In this document: positions 50,690 to 60,690 of the stretch, one piece after another
Layout: every line of letters starts with the position of its first letter
Position numbering within the stretch: the first letter of the stretch is position 1
Assembly: GCA_946699065.1 (NCBI GenBank)
Contig: CAMPDV010002054.1
Location: forward strand, 1 to 64,000
Direction: 5' to 3'
Length of the DNA stretch: 64,000 bases
DNA from: Loxodes magnus
Lineage: Eukaryota > Ciliophora > Karyorelictea > Loxodida > Loxodidae
The notes under the pieces: generated by a model
What the model saw: the letters and a program-made list of their open reading frames with translations, nothing else
Told to the model about the DNA's origin: nothing
Databases searched by the model: none
Translations under genes and position numbers: made by a program

Positions 50690-50729
50690 CAATTTTTGGG
50701 ATTAAACTTTGAGTTGAAGAAGTAATAAG
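50690..50729 (+). repeat. Variant C monomer segment, copy 4
   Basis: Same segment, exactly 8,483 bp after copy 3, carried by the 8.1 kb duplication. Confidence 0.9.
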
Positions 50730-52559
50730 TATTTAGAAAAGTGAATAAGTAAAGTAAGAAAAGAAGATAGAATTTCAGTTTTAAGGAGTACGCTTTGAGA
50801 AGTAATAAGTATTTTAAAAAGTGAAGAAGTAAAGTAAGAAAAGAAGATAGAATTTCAGTTTTAAGGAGTATGCTTTGAGAAGTAATAAGTATTTTGAAAA
50901 GTGAATAGGTAAAGTAAGAAAAGAAGATAGAATTTCAGTTTTAAGGAGTATGCTTTGAGAAGTAATAAGTATTTTAAAAAGTGAAGAAGTAAAGTAAGAA
51001 AAGAAGATAGAATTTCAGTTTTAAGGAGTATGCTTTGAGAAGTAATTAGTATTTTAAAAAGTGAAGAAGTAAAGTAAGAAAAGAAGATAGAATTTCAGTT
51101 TTAAGGAGTATGCTTTGAGAAGTAATAAGTATTTTAAAAAGTGAAGAAGTAAAGTAAGAAAAGAAGATAGAATTTCAGTTTTAAGGAGTATGCTTTGAGA
51201 AGTAATAAGTATTTTAAAAAGTGAAGAAGTAAAGTAAGAAAAGAAGATAGAATTTCAGTTTTAAGGAGTATGCTTTGAGAAGTAATAAGTATTTAGAAAA
51301 GTGAAGAAGTAAAGTAAGAAAAGAAGATAGAATTTCAGTTTTAAGGAGTATGCTTTGAGAAGTAATAAGTATTTAGAAAAGTGAATAAGTAAAGTAAGAA
51401 AAGAAGATAGAATTTCAGTTTTAAGGAGTATGCTTTGAGAATTAATAAGTATTTTAAAAAGTGAAGAAGTAAAGTAAGAAAAGAAGATAGAATTTCAGTT
51501 TTAAGGAGTATGCTTTGAGAAGTAATAAGTATTTTAAAAAGTGAAGAAGTAAAGTAAGAAAAGAAGATAGAATTTCAGTTTTAAGGAGTATGCTTTGAGA
51601 AGTAATTAGTATTTTAAAAAGTGAATAAGTAAAGTAAGAAAAGAAGATAGAATTTTAGTTTTAAGGAGTATGCTTTGAGAAGTAATAAGTATTTTAAAAA
51701 GTGAAGAAGTAAAGTAAGAAAAGAAGATAGAATTTCAGTTTTAAGGAGTATGCTTTGAGAAGTAATAAGTATTTTAAAAAGTGAAGAAGTAAAGTAAGAA
51801 AAGAAGATAGAGTTTCAGTTTTAAGGAGTATGCTTTGAGAAGTAATAAGTATTTTAAAAAGTGAAGAAGTAAAGTAAGAAAAGAAGATAGAATTTCAGTT
51901 TTAAGGAGTATGCTTTGAGAAGTAATAAGTATTTAGAAAAGTGAAGAAGTAAAGTAAGAAAAGAAGATAGAATTTCAGTTTTAAGGAGTATGCTTTGAGA
52001 AGTAATAAGTATTTAGAAAAGTGAATAAGTAAAGTAAGAAAAGAAGATAGAATTTCAGTTTTAAGGAGTATGCTTTGAGAATTAATAAGTATTTTAAAAA
52101 GTGAAGAAGTAAAGTAAGAAAAGAAGATAGAATTTCAGTTTAAAGGAGTATGCTTTGAGAAGTAATAAGTATTTTAAAAAGTGAAGAAGTAAAGTAAGAA
52201 AAGAAGATAGAATTTCAGTTTTAAGGAGTATGCTTTGAGAAGTAATAAGTATTTTAAAAAGTGAAGAAGTAAAGTAAGAAAAGAAGATAGAGTTTCAGTT
52301 TTAAGGAGTATGCTTTGAGAAGTAATAAGTATTTTAAAAAGTGAAGAAGTAAAGTAAGAAAAGAAGATAGAATTTCAGTTTTAAGGAGTATGCTTTGAGA
52401 ACTAATAAGTATTTTAAAAAGTGAATAAGTAAAGTAAGAAAAGAAGATAGAATTTCAGTTTAAAGGAGTATGCTTTGAGAAGTAATAAGTATTTTAAAAA
52501 GTGAAGAAGTAAAGTAAGAAAAGAAGATAGAATTTCAGTTTTAAGGAGTATGCTTTAGA

Positions 52560-55500
52560 AGTAATAAGTATTTAAAAAGTGAAGAAGTAAAGTAAGAAAA
52601 GAAGATAGAATTTCAGTTTTAAGGAGTATGCTTTGAGAAGTAATAAGTATTTTGAAAAGTGAATAAGTAAAGTAAGAAAAGAAGATAGGAATTTCAGTTT
52701 TAAGGAGTATGCTTTCAGAGAAGCTTTAAGTAATAGTATTTTAAAAAGTGAAGAAGTAAAGTAAGAAAAGAAGATAGAATTTCAGTTTTAAGGAGTATGC
52801 TTTGAGAAGTAATAAGTATTTTAAAAAGTGAAGAAGTAAAGTAAGAAAAGAAGAAAGAATTTCAGTTTTAAGGAGTACGCTTTGAGAAGTAATAAGTATT
52901 TAGAAAAGTGAATAGGTAAAGTAAGAAAAGAAGATAGAATTTCAGTTTTAAGGAGTATGCTTTGAGAAGTAATAGTATTTTGAAAAGTGAAGAAGTAAAG
53001 TAAGAAAAGAAGATAGAATTTCAGTTTTAAGGAGTATGCTTTTGAGAAGTAATAAGTATTTAGAAAAGTGAATAAGTAAAGTAAGAAAAGAAGATAGAGT
53101 TTCAGTTTTAAGGAGTATGCTTTGAGAAGTAATAAGTATTTAGAAAAGTGAAGAAGTAAAGTAAGAAAAGAAGATAGAATTTCAGTTTTAAGGAGTATGC
53201 TTTGAGAAGTAATAAGTATTTTGAAAAGTGAAGAAGTAAAGTAAGAAAAGAAGATAGAATTTCAGTTTTAAGGAGTATGCTTTGAGAAGTAATAAGTATT
53301 TAGAAAAGTGAAGAAGTAAAGTAAGAAAAGAAGATAGAATTTCAGTTTTAAGGAGTATGCTTTGAGAAGTAATTAGTATTTTAAAAAGTGAAGAAGTAAA
53401 GTAAGAAAAGAAGATAGAATTTCAGTTTTAAGGAGTATGCTTTGAGAAGTAATAAGTATTTTAAAAAGTGAAGAAGTAAAGTAAGAAAAGAAGAAAGAAT
53501 TTCAGTTTTAAGGAGTACGCTTTGAGAAGTAATAAGTATTTTGAAAAGTGGAAGAAGTAAAGTAAGAAAAGAAGATAGAATTTCAGTTTTAAGGAGTATG
53601 CTTTGAGAAGTAATAAGTATTTAAAATAGTGAATAAGTAAAGTAAGAAAAGAAGATAGAGTTTCAGTTTTAAGGAGTATGCTTTGAGAAGTAATAAGTAT
53701 TTTAAAAAGTGAAGAAGTAAAGTAAGAAAAGAAGATAGAATTTCAGTTTTAAGGAGTATGCTTTGAGAAATAATAAGTATTTAGAAAAGTGAATAAGTAA
53801 AGTAGAAAAGAAGATAGAATTTCAGTTTTAAGGAGTATGCTTTGAGAAGTAATAAGTATTTTGAAAAGTGAAGAAGTAAAGTAAGAAAAGAAGATAGAAT
53901 TTTAGTTTTAAGGAGTATGCTTTGAGAAGTAATGAGTATTTAAAAGTGAAGAAGTAAAGTAAGAAAGAAGATAGAATTTCAGTTTAAGGAGTATGCTTTG
54001 AGAAGTAATGAGTATTTTAAAAAGTGAAGAAGTAAAGTAAGAAAAGAAGATAGAATTTCAGTTTTAAGGAGTATGCTTTGAGAAGTAATAAGTATTTAGA
54101 AAAGTGAATAAGTAAAGTAAGAAAAGAAGATAGAATTTCAGTTTTAAGGAGTATGCTTTGAGAAGTAATTAGTATTTTAAAAAGTGAAGAAGTAAAGTAA
54201 GAAAAGAAGATAGAATTTCAGTTTTAAGGAGTATGCTTGAGAAGTAATAAGTATTTTAAAAAGTGAAGAAGTAAAGTAAGAAAAGAAGATAGAATTTCAG
54301 TTTTAAGGAGTATGCTTTGAGAAATAATAAGTATTTAGAAAAGTGAATAAGTAAAGTAAGAAAAGAAGATAGAATTTCAGTTTTAAGGAGTACGCTTTGA
54401 GAAGTAATAAGTATTTTGAAAAGTGAAGAAGTAAAGTAAGAAAAGAAGAAAGAATTTCAGTTTTAAGGAGTACGCTTTGAGAAGTAATAAGTATTTTGAA
54501 AAGTGAAGAAGTAAAGTAAGAAAAGAAGAAAGAATTTCAGTTTTAAGGAGTATGCTTTGAGAAGTAATAAGTATTTTAAAAAGTGAAGAAGTAAAGTAAG
54601 AAAAGAAGATAGAATTTCAGTTTTAAGGAGTATGCTTTGAGAAGTAATAAGTATTTAGAAAAGTAAATAAGTAAAGTAAGAAAAGAAGATAGAATTTCAG
54701 TTTTAAGGAGTATGCTTTGAGAAGTAATAAGTATTTTGAAAAGTGAATAAGTAAAGTAAGAAAAGAAGATAGAATTTCAGTTTTAAGGAGTATGCTTTGA
54801 GAAGTAATAAGTATTTTTGAAAAGTGAATAAGTAAAGTAAGAAAAGAAGATAGAATTCAGTTTTAAGGAGTATGCTTTGAGAACTAATAAGTATTTTGAA
54901 AAGTGAATAGGTAAAGTAAGAAAAGAAGATAGAAATTCAGTTTTAAGGAGTATGCTTTGAGAAGTAATAAGTATTTTAAAAAGTGAATAAGTAAAGTAAG
55001 AAAAGAAGATAGAATTTCAGTTTAAAGGAGTATGCTTTGAGAAGTAATAAGTATTTTAAAAAGTGAAGAAGTAAAGTAAGAAAAGAAGATAGAATTTCAG
55101 TTTTAAGGAGTATGCTTTGAGAAGTAATAAGTATTTTAAAAAGTGAAGAAGTAAAGTAAGAAAAGAAGATAGAATTTCAGTTTTAAGGAGTATGCTTTGA
55201 GAAGTAATAAGTATTTAGAAAAGTGAATAAGTAAAGTAAGAAAAGAAGATAGAATTTCAGTTTTAAGGAGTATGCTTTGAGAAGTAATAAGTATTTTAAA
55301 AAGTGAAGAAGTAAAGTAAGAAAAGAAGATAGAATTTCAGTTTAAAGGAGTATGCTTTGAGAAGTAATAAGTATTTAGAAAAGTGAATAAGTAAAGTAAG
55401 AAAAGAAGATAGAATTTCAGTTTTAAGGAGTATGCTTTGAGAAGTAATAGTATTTAGAAAAGTGAATAAAGTAAAGTAAGAAAAGAAGATAGAATTTCAG

Positions 55501-58500
55501 TTTTAAGGAGTATGCTTTGAGAAGTATTAAGTATTTAGAAAAGTGAAGAAGTAAAGTAAGAAAAGAAGATAGAATTTCAGTTTTAAGGAGTATGCTTTGA
55601 GAAGTAATAAGTATTTTAAAAAGTGAAGAAGTAAAGTAAGAAAAGAAGATAGAATTTCAGTTTTAAGGAGTATGCTTTGAGAACTAATAAGTATTTAGAA
55701 AAGTGAATAAGTAAGTAAGAAAAGAAGATAGAATTTCAGTTTAAGGAGTATGCTTTAGAAGTAATAAGTATTTAGAAAAGTGAAGAAGTAAAGTAAGAAA
55801 GAAGATAGAATTTCAGTTTAAAGGAGTATGCTTTGAGAAGTAAATAAGTATTTTAAAAAGTGAAGAAGTAAAGTAAGAAAAGAAGATAGAATTTCAGTTT
55901 TAAGGAGTATGCTTTAGAAGTAATAAGTATTTAGAAAAGTGAAGAAGTAAAGTAAGAAAAGAAGATAGAATTTCAGTTTTAAGGGTATGCTTTGAGAAGT
56001 AATAAGTATTTAAAAAGTGAAGAAGTAAAGTAAGAAAAGAAGAAAGAATTTCAGTTTTAAGGAGTACGCTTTGAGAAGTAATAAGTATTTTGAAAAGTGA
56101 AGAAGTAAAGTAAGAAAAGAAGATAGAATTTCAGTTTTAAGGAGTATGCTTTGAGAAGTAATAAGTATTTAGAAAAGTGAAGAAGTAAAGTAAGAAAAGG
56201 AAGATAGAATTTCAGTTTTAAGGAGTATGCTTTGAGAAGTAATTAGTATTTTAAAAAGTGAAGAAGTAAAGTAAGAAAAGAAGATAGAATTTCAGTTTTA
56301 AGGAGTATGCTTTGAGAAGTAATAAGTATTTTAAAAAGTGAAGAAGTAAAGTAAGAAAAGAAGAAAGAATTTCAGTTTTAAGGAGTACGCTTTGAGAAGT
56401 AATAAGTATTTTGAAAAGTGAAGAAGTAAAGTAAGAAAAGAAGAAAGAATTTCAGTTTAAAGGAGTATGCTTTAGAAGTAATAAGTATTTTGAAAAGTGA
56501 AGAAGTAAAGTAAGAAAAGAAGATAGAATTTCAGTTTTAAGGAGTATGCTTGAGAAGTAATAAGTATTTTAAAAAGTGAAGAAGTAAAGTAAGAAAAGAA
56601 GATAGAATTTCAGTTTTAAGGAGTATGCTTTGAGAAGTAATAAGTATTTTAAAAAGTGAAGAAGTAAAGTAAGAAAAGAAGATAGAGTTTCAGTTTTAAG
56701 GAGTATGCTTTGAGAACTAATAAGTATTTGAAAAGTGAAGAAGTAAAGTAAGAAAAGAAGATAGAATTTCAGTTTTAAGGAGTATGCTTTGAGAAGTAAT
56801 TAGTATTTAAAAAAGTGAAGAAGTAAAAGTAAGAAAGAAGATAGAATTTCAGTTTTAAGGAGTATGCTTTGAGAAGTAATAAGTATTTTAAAAAGTGAAG
56901 AAGTAAAGTAAGAAAAGAAGATAGAATTTCAGTTTTAAGGAGTATGCTTTGAGAAGTAATTAGTATTTTAAAAAAGTGAAGAAGTAAAGTAAGAAAAGAA
57001 GATAGAATTTCAGTTTTAAGGAGTATGCTTTGAGAAGTAATAAGTATTTTAAAAAGTGAAGAAGTAAAGTAAGAAAAGAAGAAAGAATTTCAGTTTTAAG
57101 GAGTACGCTTTGAGAAGTAATAAGTATTTTGAAAAGTGAAGAAGTAAAGTAAGAAAAGAAGAAAGAATTTCAGTTTAAAGGAGTATGCTTTAGAAGTAAT
57201 AAGTATTTTGAAAAGTGAAGAAGTAAAGTAAGAAAAGAAGATAGAATTTCAGTTTTAAGGAGTATGCTTTAGAAGTAATAAGTATTTTAAAAAGTGAAGA
57301 AGTAAAGTAAGAAAAGAAGATAGAATTTCAGTTTAAAGGAGTATGCTTTGAGAAGTAATAAGTATTTTAAAAAGTGAAGAAGTAAAGTAAGAAAAGAAGA
57401 TAGAGTTTCAGTTTTAAGGAGTATGCTTTGAGAACTAATAAGTATTTTGAAAAGTGAAGAAGTAAAGTAAGAAAAGAAGATAGAATTTCAGTTTTAAGGA
57501 GTATGCTTTGAGAAGTAATTAGTATTTTAAAAAGTGAAGAAGTAAAGTAAGAAAAGAAGATAGAATTTCAGTTTTAAGGAGTATGCTTTGAGAAGTAATA
57601 AGTATTTTAAAAAGTGAAGAAGTAAAGTAAGAAAAGAAGATAGAATTTCAGTTTTAAGGAGTATGCTTTGAGAAATAATAAGTATTTAGAAAAGTGAATA
57701 AGTAAAGTAAGAAAAGAAGATAGAATTTCAGTTTTAAGGAGTATGCTTTGAGAAGTAATAAGTATTTTAAAAAGTGAAGAAGTAAAGTAAGAAAAGAAGA
57801 TAGAATTTCAGTTTTAAGGAGTATGCTTTGAGAAGTAATAAGTATTTAGAAAAGTGAAGAAGTAAAGTGAGAAAAGAAGATAGAATTTCAGTTTTAAGGA
57901 GTATGCTTGAGAAGTAATAAGTATTTAGAAAAGTGAATAAGTAAAGTAAGAAAAGAAGATAGAATTTCAGTTTAAAGAGTATGCTTTGAGAAGTAATAAG
58001 TATTTTAAAAAGTGAAGAAGTAAAGTAAGAAAAGAAGATAGAATTTCAGTTTTAAGGAGTATGCTTTGAGAAGTAATAAGTATTTAGAAAAGTGAATAAG
58101 TAAAGTAGAAAAGAAGATAGAATTTCAGTTTAAAGGAGTATGCTTTGAGAAATAATAAGTATTTTAAAAAGTGAAGAAGTAAAGTAAGAAAAGAAGATAG
58201 AGTTTCAGTTTTAAGGAGTATGCTTTGAGAACTAATAAGTATTTTGAAAAGTGAAGAAGTAAAGTAAGAAAAGAAGATAGAATTTCAGTTTTAAGGAGTA
58301 TGCTTTGAGAACTAATAAGTATTTAGAAAAGTGAATAAGTAAAGTAAGAAAAGAAGATAGAATTTCAGTTTTAAGGAGTATGCTTTAGAAGTAATAAGTA
58401 TTTAGAAAAGTGAAGAAGTAAAGTAAGAAAAGAAGATAGAATTTCAGTTTTAAGGAGTATGCTTTGAGAAGTAATAAGTATTTAAAAAGTGAAGAAGTAA

Positions 58501-60650
58501 AGTAAGAAAAGAAGAAAGAATTTCAGTTTTAAGGAGTACGCTTTGAGAAGTAATAAGTATTTTGAAAAGTGAAGAAGTAAAGTAAGAAAAGAAGATAGAA
58601 TTTCAGTTTTAAGGAGTATGCTTTGAGAACTAATAAGTATTTAGAAAAGTGAATAAGTAAAGTAAGAAAAGAAGATAGAATTTCAGTTTTAAGGAGTATG
58701 CTTTGAGAAGTAATAAGTATTTTAAAAAGTGAAGAAGTAAAGTAAGAAAAGAAGAAAGAATTTCAGTTTTAAGGAGTACGCTTTGAGAAGTAATAAGTAT
58801 TTTGAAAAGTGAAGAAGTAAAGTAAGAAAAGAAGATAGAATTCAGTTTTAAGGAGTATGCTTTGAGAAGTAATAAGTATTTAGAAAAGTGAATAAGTAAA
58901 GTAAGAAAAGAAGATAGAATTTCAGTTTTAAGGAGTATGCTTTGAGAACTAATAAGTATTTAGAAAAGTGAATAAGTAAAGTAAGAAAAGAAGATAGAAT
59001 TTCAGTTTTAAGGAGTATGCTTTAGAAGTAATAAGTATTTAGAAAAGTGAAGAAGTAAAGTAAGAAAAGAAGATAGAATTTCAGTTTTAAGGAGTATGCT
59101 TTGAGAAGTAATAAGTATTTAGAAAAGTGAAGAAGTAAAGTAAGAAAAGAAGATAGAATTTCAGTTTAAAGGAGTACGCTTTGAGAAGTAATAAGTATTT
59201 AGAAAAGTGAATAAGTAAAGTAAGAAAAGAAGATAGAATTTCAGTTTAAGGAGTATGCTTTGAGAAGTAATAAGTATTTTAAAAAGTGAAGAAGTAAAGT
59301 AAGAAAAGAAGATAGAATTTCAGTTTTAAGGAGTATGCTTTGAGAAGTAATTAGTATTTTAAAAAGTGAAGAAGTAAAGTAAGAAAAGAAGATAGAATTT
59401 CAGTTTTAAGGAGTATGCTTTGAGAAGTAATAAGTATTTTAAAAAGTGAAGAAGTAAAGTAAGAAAGAAGAAAGAATTTCAGTTTTAAGGAGTACGCTTT
59501 GAGAAGTAATAAGTATTTTGAAAAGTGAAGAAGTAAAGTAAGAAAAGAAGAAAGAATTTCAGTTTAAAGGAGTATGCTTTGAGAAATAATAAGTATTTAG
59601 AAAAGTGAATAAGTAAAGTAAGAAAAGAAGATAGAATTTCAGTTTTAAGGAGTATGCTTTGAGAAGTAATAAGTATTTTAAAAAGTGAAGAAGTAAAGTA
59701 AGAAAAGAAGATAGAATTTCAGTTTTAGGAGTATGCTTTGAGAATTAATAAGTATTTTAAAAAAGTGAAGAAGTAAAGTAAGAAAAGAAGATAGAATTTC
59801 AGTTTTAAGGAGTATGCTTTGAGAAATAATAAGTATTTTGAAAAGTGAATAAGTAAAGTAAGAAAAGAAGATAGAATTTCAGTTTTAAGGAGTATGCTTT
59901 GAGAAATAATTATAATTTAGAATAGTGAAGAAGTAAAGTAAGAAAAGAAGAAAGAATTTCAGTTTTAAGGAGTATGCTTTGAGAAGTAATAAGTATTTAG
60001 AAAAGTGAAGAAGTAAAGTAAGAAAAGAAGAAAGAATTTCAGTTTTAAGGAGTATGCTTTGAGAAGTAATAAGTATTTAGAAAAGTGAAGAAGTAAAGTA
60101 AGAAAAGAAGATAGAATTTCAGTTTTAAGGAGTATGCTTTGAGAAGTAATAAGTATTTAGAAAAGTGAAGAAGTAAAGTAAGAAAAGAAGATAGAATTTC
60201 AGTTTAAAGGAGTATGCTTTGAGAAGTAATAAGTATTTTAAAAAGTGAAGAAGTAAAGTAAGAAAAGAAGATAGAATTTCAGTTTTAAGGAGTATGCTTT
60301 AGAAGTAATAAGTATTTTAAAAAGTGAAGAAGTAAAGTAAGAAAAGAAGATAGAATTTCAGTTTTAAGGGTATGCTTTGAGAAGTAATAAGTATTTGAAA
60401 AGTGAATAAGTAAAGTAAGAAAAGAAGATAGAATTTCAGTTTTAAGGAGTATGCTTTGAGAAGTAATTAGTATTTTAAAAAGTGAAGAAGTAAAAGTAAG
60501 AAAAGAAGATAGAATTTCAGTTTTAAGGAGTATGCTTTGAGAAGTAATAAGTATTTTAAAAGTGAAGAAGTAAAGTAAGAAAAGAAGATAGAATTTCAGT
60601 TTTAAGGAGTATGCTTTGAGAATTAATAAGTATTTTAAAAAGTGAGAAGT
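52560..60650 (+). repeat. Indel-rich part of the array
   Basis: Roughly 40 isolated indels by my reading in about 100 monomers, mostly in A or T runs. Examples are GTATTTAAAAAGTG at 52,568, GATAGGAATTT at 52,685, GTGGAAGAAG at 53,549, GTAGAAAAG at 53,804, GAATTCAG at 54,852, AAGGGTATG at 55,981, GTAAAAGTAAG at 56,823 and AAAGAGTATG at 57,973. By contrast, 15,003-26,840 shows no net indel in 148 monomers. Beneath the noise the monomer order follows copy 1 of the 8.1 kb duplication up to about 56,390. Two nine-monomer blocks repeat with an offset of about 718 bp (TACGC at 56,386 and 57,104). The pattern fits uncorrected long-read sequence better than mutation. Confidence 0.8.
52681..52740 (+). 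repeat. Scrambled monomer
   Basis: After GATAGGAATTTCAG the text reads GCTTTCAGAGAAGCTTTAAG then TAATAGTATT, where the counterpart near 44,221 has GCTTTGAGAAGTAATTAG. About 11 extra bases and several changes fall in one monomer. It is the largest local disturbance in the indel-rich part. It may be a read error or a microrearrangement; nothing suggests a functional insert. Confidence 0.6.
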
Positions 60651-60651
60651 A
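57331..60651 (+). repeat. Left arm of the 3.3 kb palindrome
   Basis: Mirror partner of 60,679-64,000. I compared the 16 monomers nearest the junction one by one (66-67, 77, 53, 57-58, 33, 42, 19 and deletions such as CTTTAGAAG). The inverted arm shows the same series in reverse order at each. The ends also pair, with GTTTAAAGGA at 57,331 and its complement at 63,991. Private differences are single-base indels on one arm or the other. Confidence 0.9.
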
Positions 60652-60690
60652 AGTAATTCTTTCTCTTAGTCTTACTTTACTTCTTCACTT
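60645..60690. other. Strand-switch junction (palindrome centre)
   Basis: The plus-oriented array stops after AGTGAGAAGTAAGTAA and the minus-oriented array is established by CTTACTTTACTTCTTCAC. The text between, roughly 60,655-60,670, is imperfect monomer sequence. Pairing mirror-image variants puts the centre at 60,665: 59,911 with 61,419, 57,331 with 64,000 and 60,641 with 60,689 all have a midpoint of about 60,665. Both flanks carry the AATTAATAAG form of the monomer with TTTTAAAA at 63-70, so the same monomer is met on the way in and the way out. This is either a chromosomal fold-back inverted duplication or a template-plus-complement chimeric read built into the assembly. The second looks more likely because of the surrounding indel noise. 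Confidence 0.9.

Larger units (their letters stand above)
48388..56390 (+). repeat. 8.1 kb tandem duplication, copy 2
   Basis: Second copy of 39,903-47,990, about 400 bp after copy 1 ends. Its first 4.17 kb keeps a strictly constant offset to copy 1. From 52,560 it is littered with one-base indels that copy 1 lacks. Confidence 0.9.
1..60651 (+). repeat. 80-bp satellite DNA array, plus orientation
   Basis: About 758 head-to-tail copies of one AT-rich monomer, standard length 80 bp, which I confirmed by counting the consensus and by the constant phase of the text over long stretches. Landmarks in the monomer frame are TAAAGTAAG (1-9), AAAAGAAGATAG (10-21), TTTCAG (24-29), AAGGAGTATGCTTT (34-47), AGTAATAAG (52-60) and AGTGAA (71-76). 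Most copies differ from the consensus at only a few recurrent positions: 19 T/A, 23 A/G, 27 C/T, 33 T/A, 37 G/T, 42 T/C, 53 G/T/C/A, 57-58, 66-67, 77 G/T and 79 A/G. Consensus stop codons on the plus strand (TAA at 6, TAG at 19, TGA at 47) close all three frames inside every monomer, and 80 is not a multiple of 3, so the array is non-coding. No unique sequence, transposon, tRNA or rRNA interrupts it. The architecture is that of eukaryotic heterochromatic satellite DNA. I do not recognise the family or the species. Confidence 0.97.

Noticed and set aside
52715-52735. GAAGCTTTAAG insertion as a footprint of a mobile element
   Set aside because: Only about 11 extra bases, made of monomer-like text and lying in the indel-rich stretch. 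A sequencing or template-switch error is simpler.
1-60651. AAGGAG followed by TATG in each monomer, resembling a bacterial ribosome binding site and start codon
   Set aside because: The ATG is followed by CTT and then TGA, so it encodes two residues. The spacing is too short, and the motif simply recurs because the monomer does.
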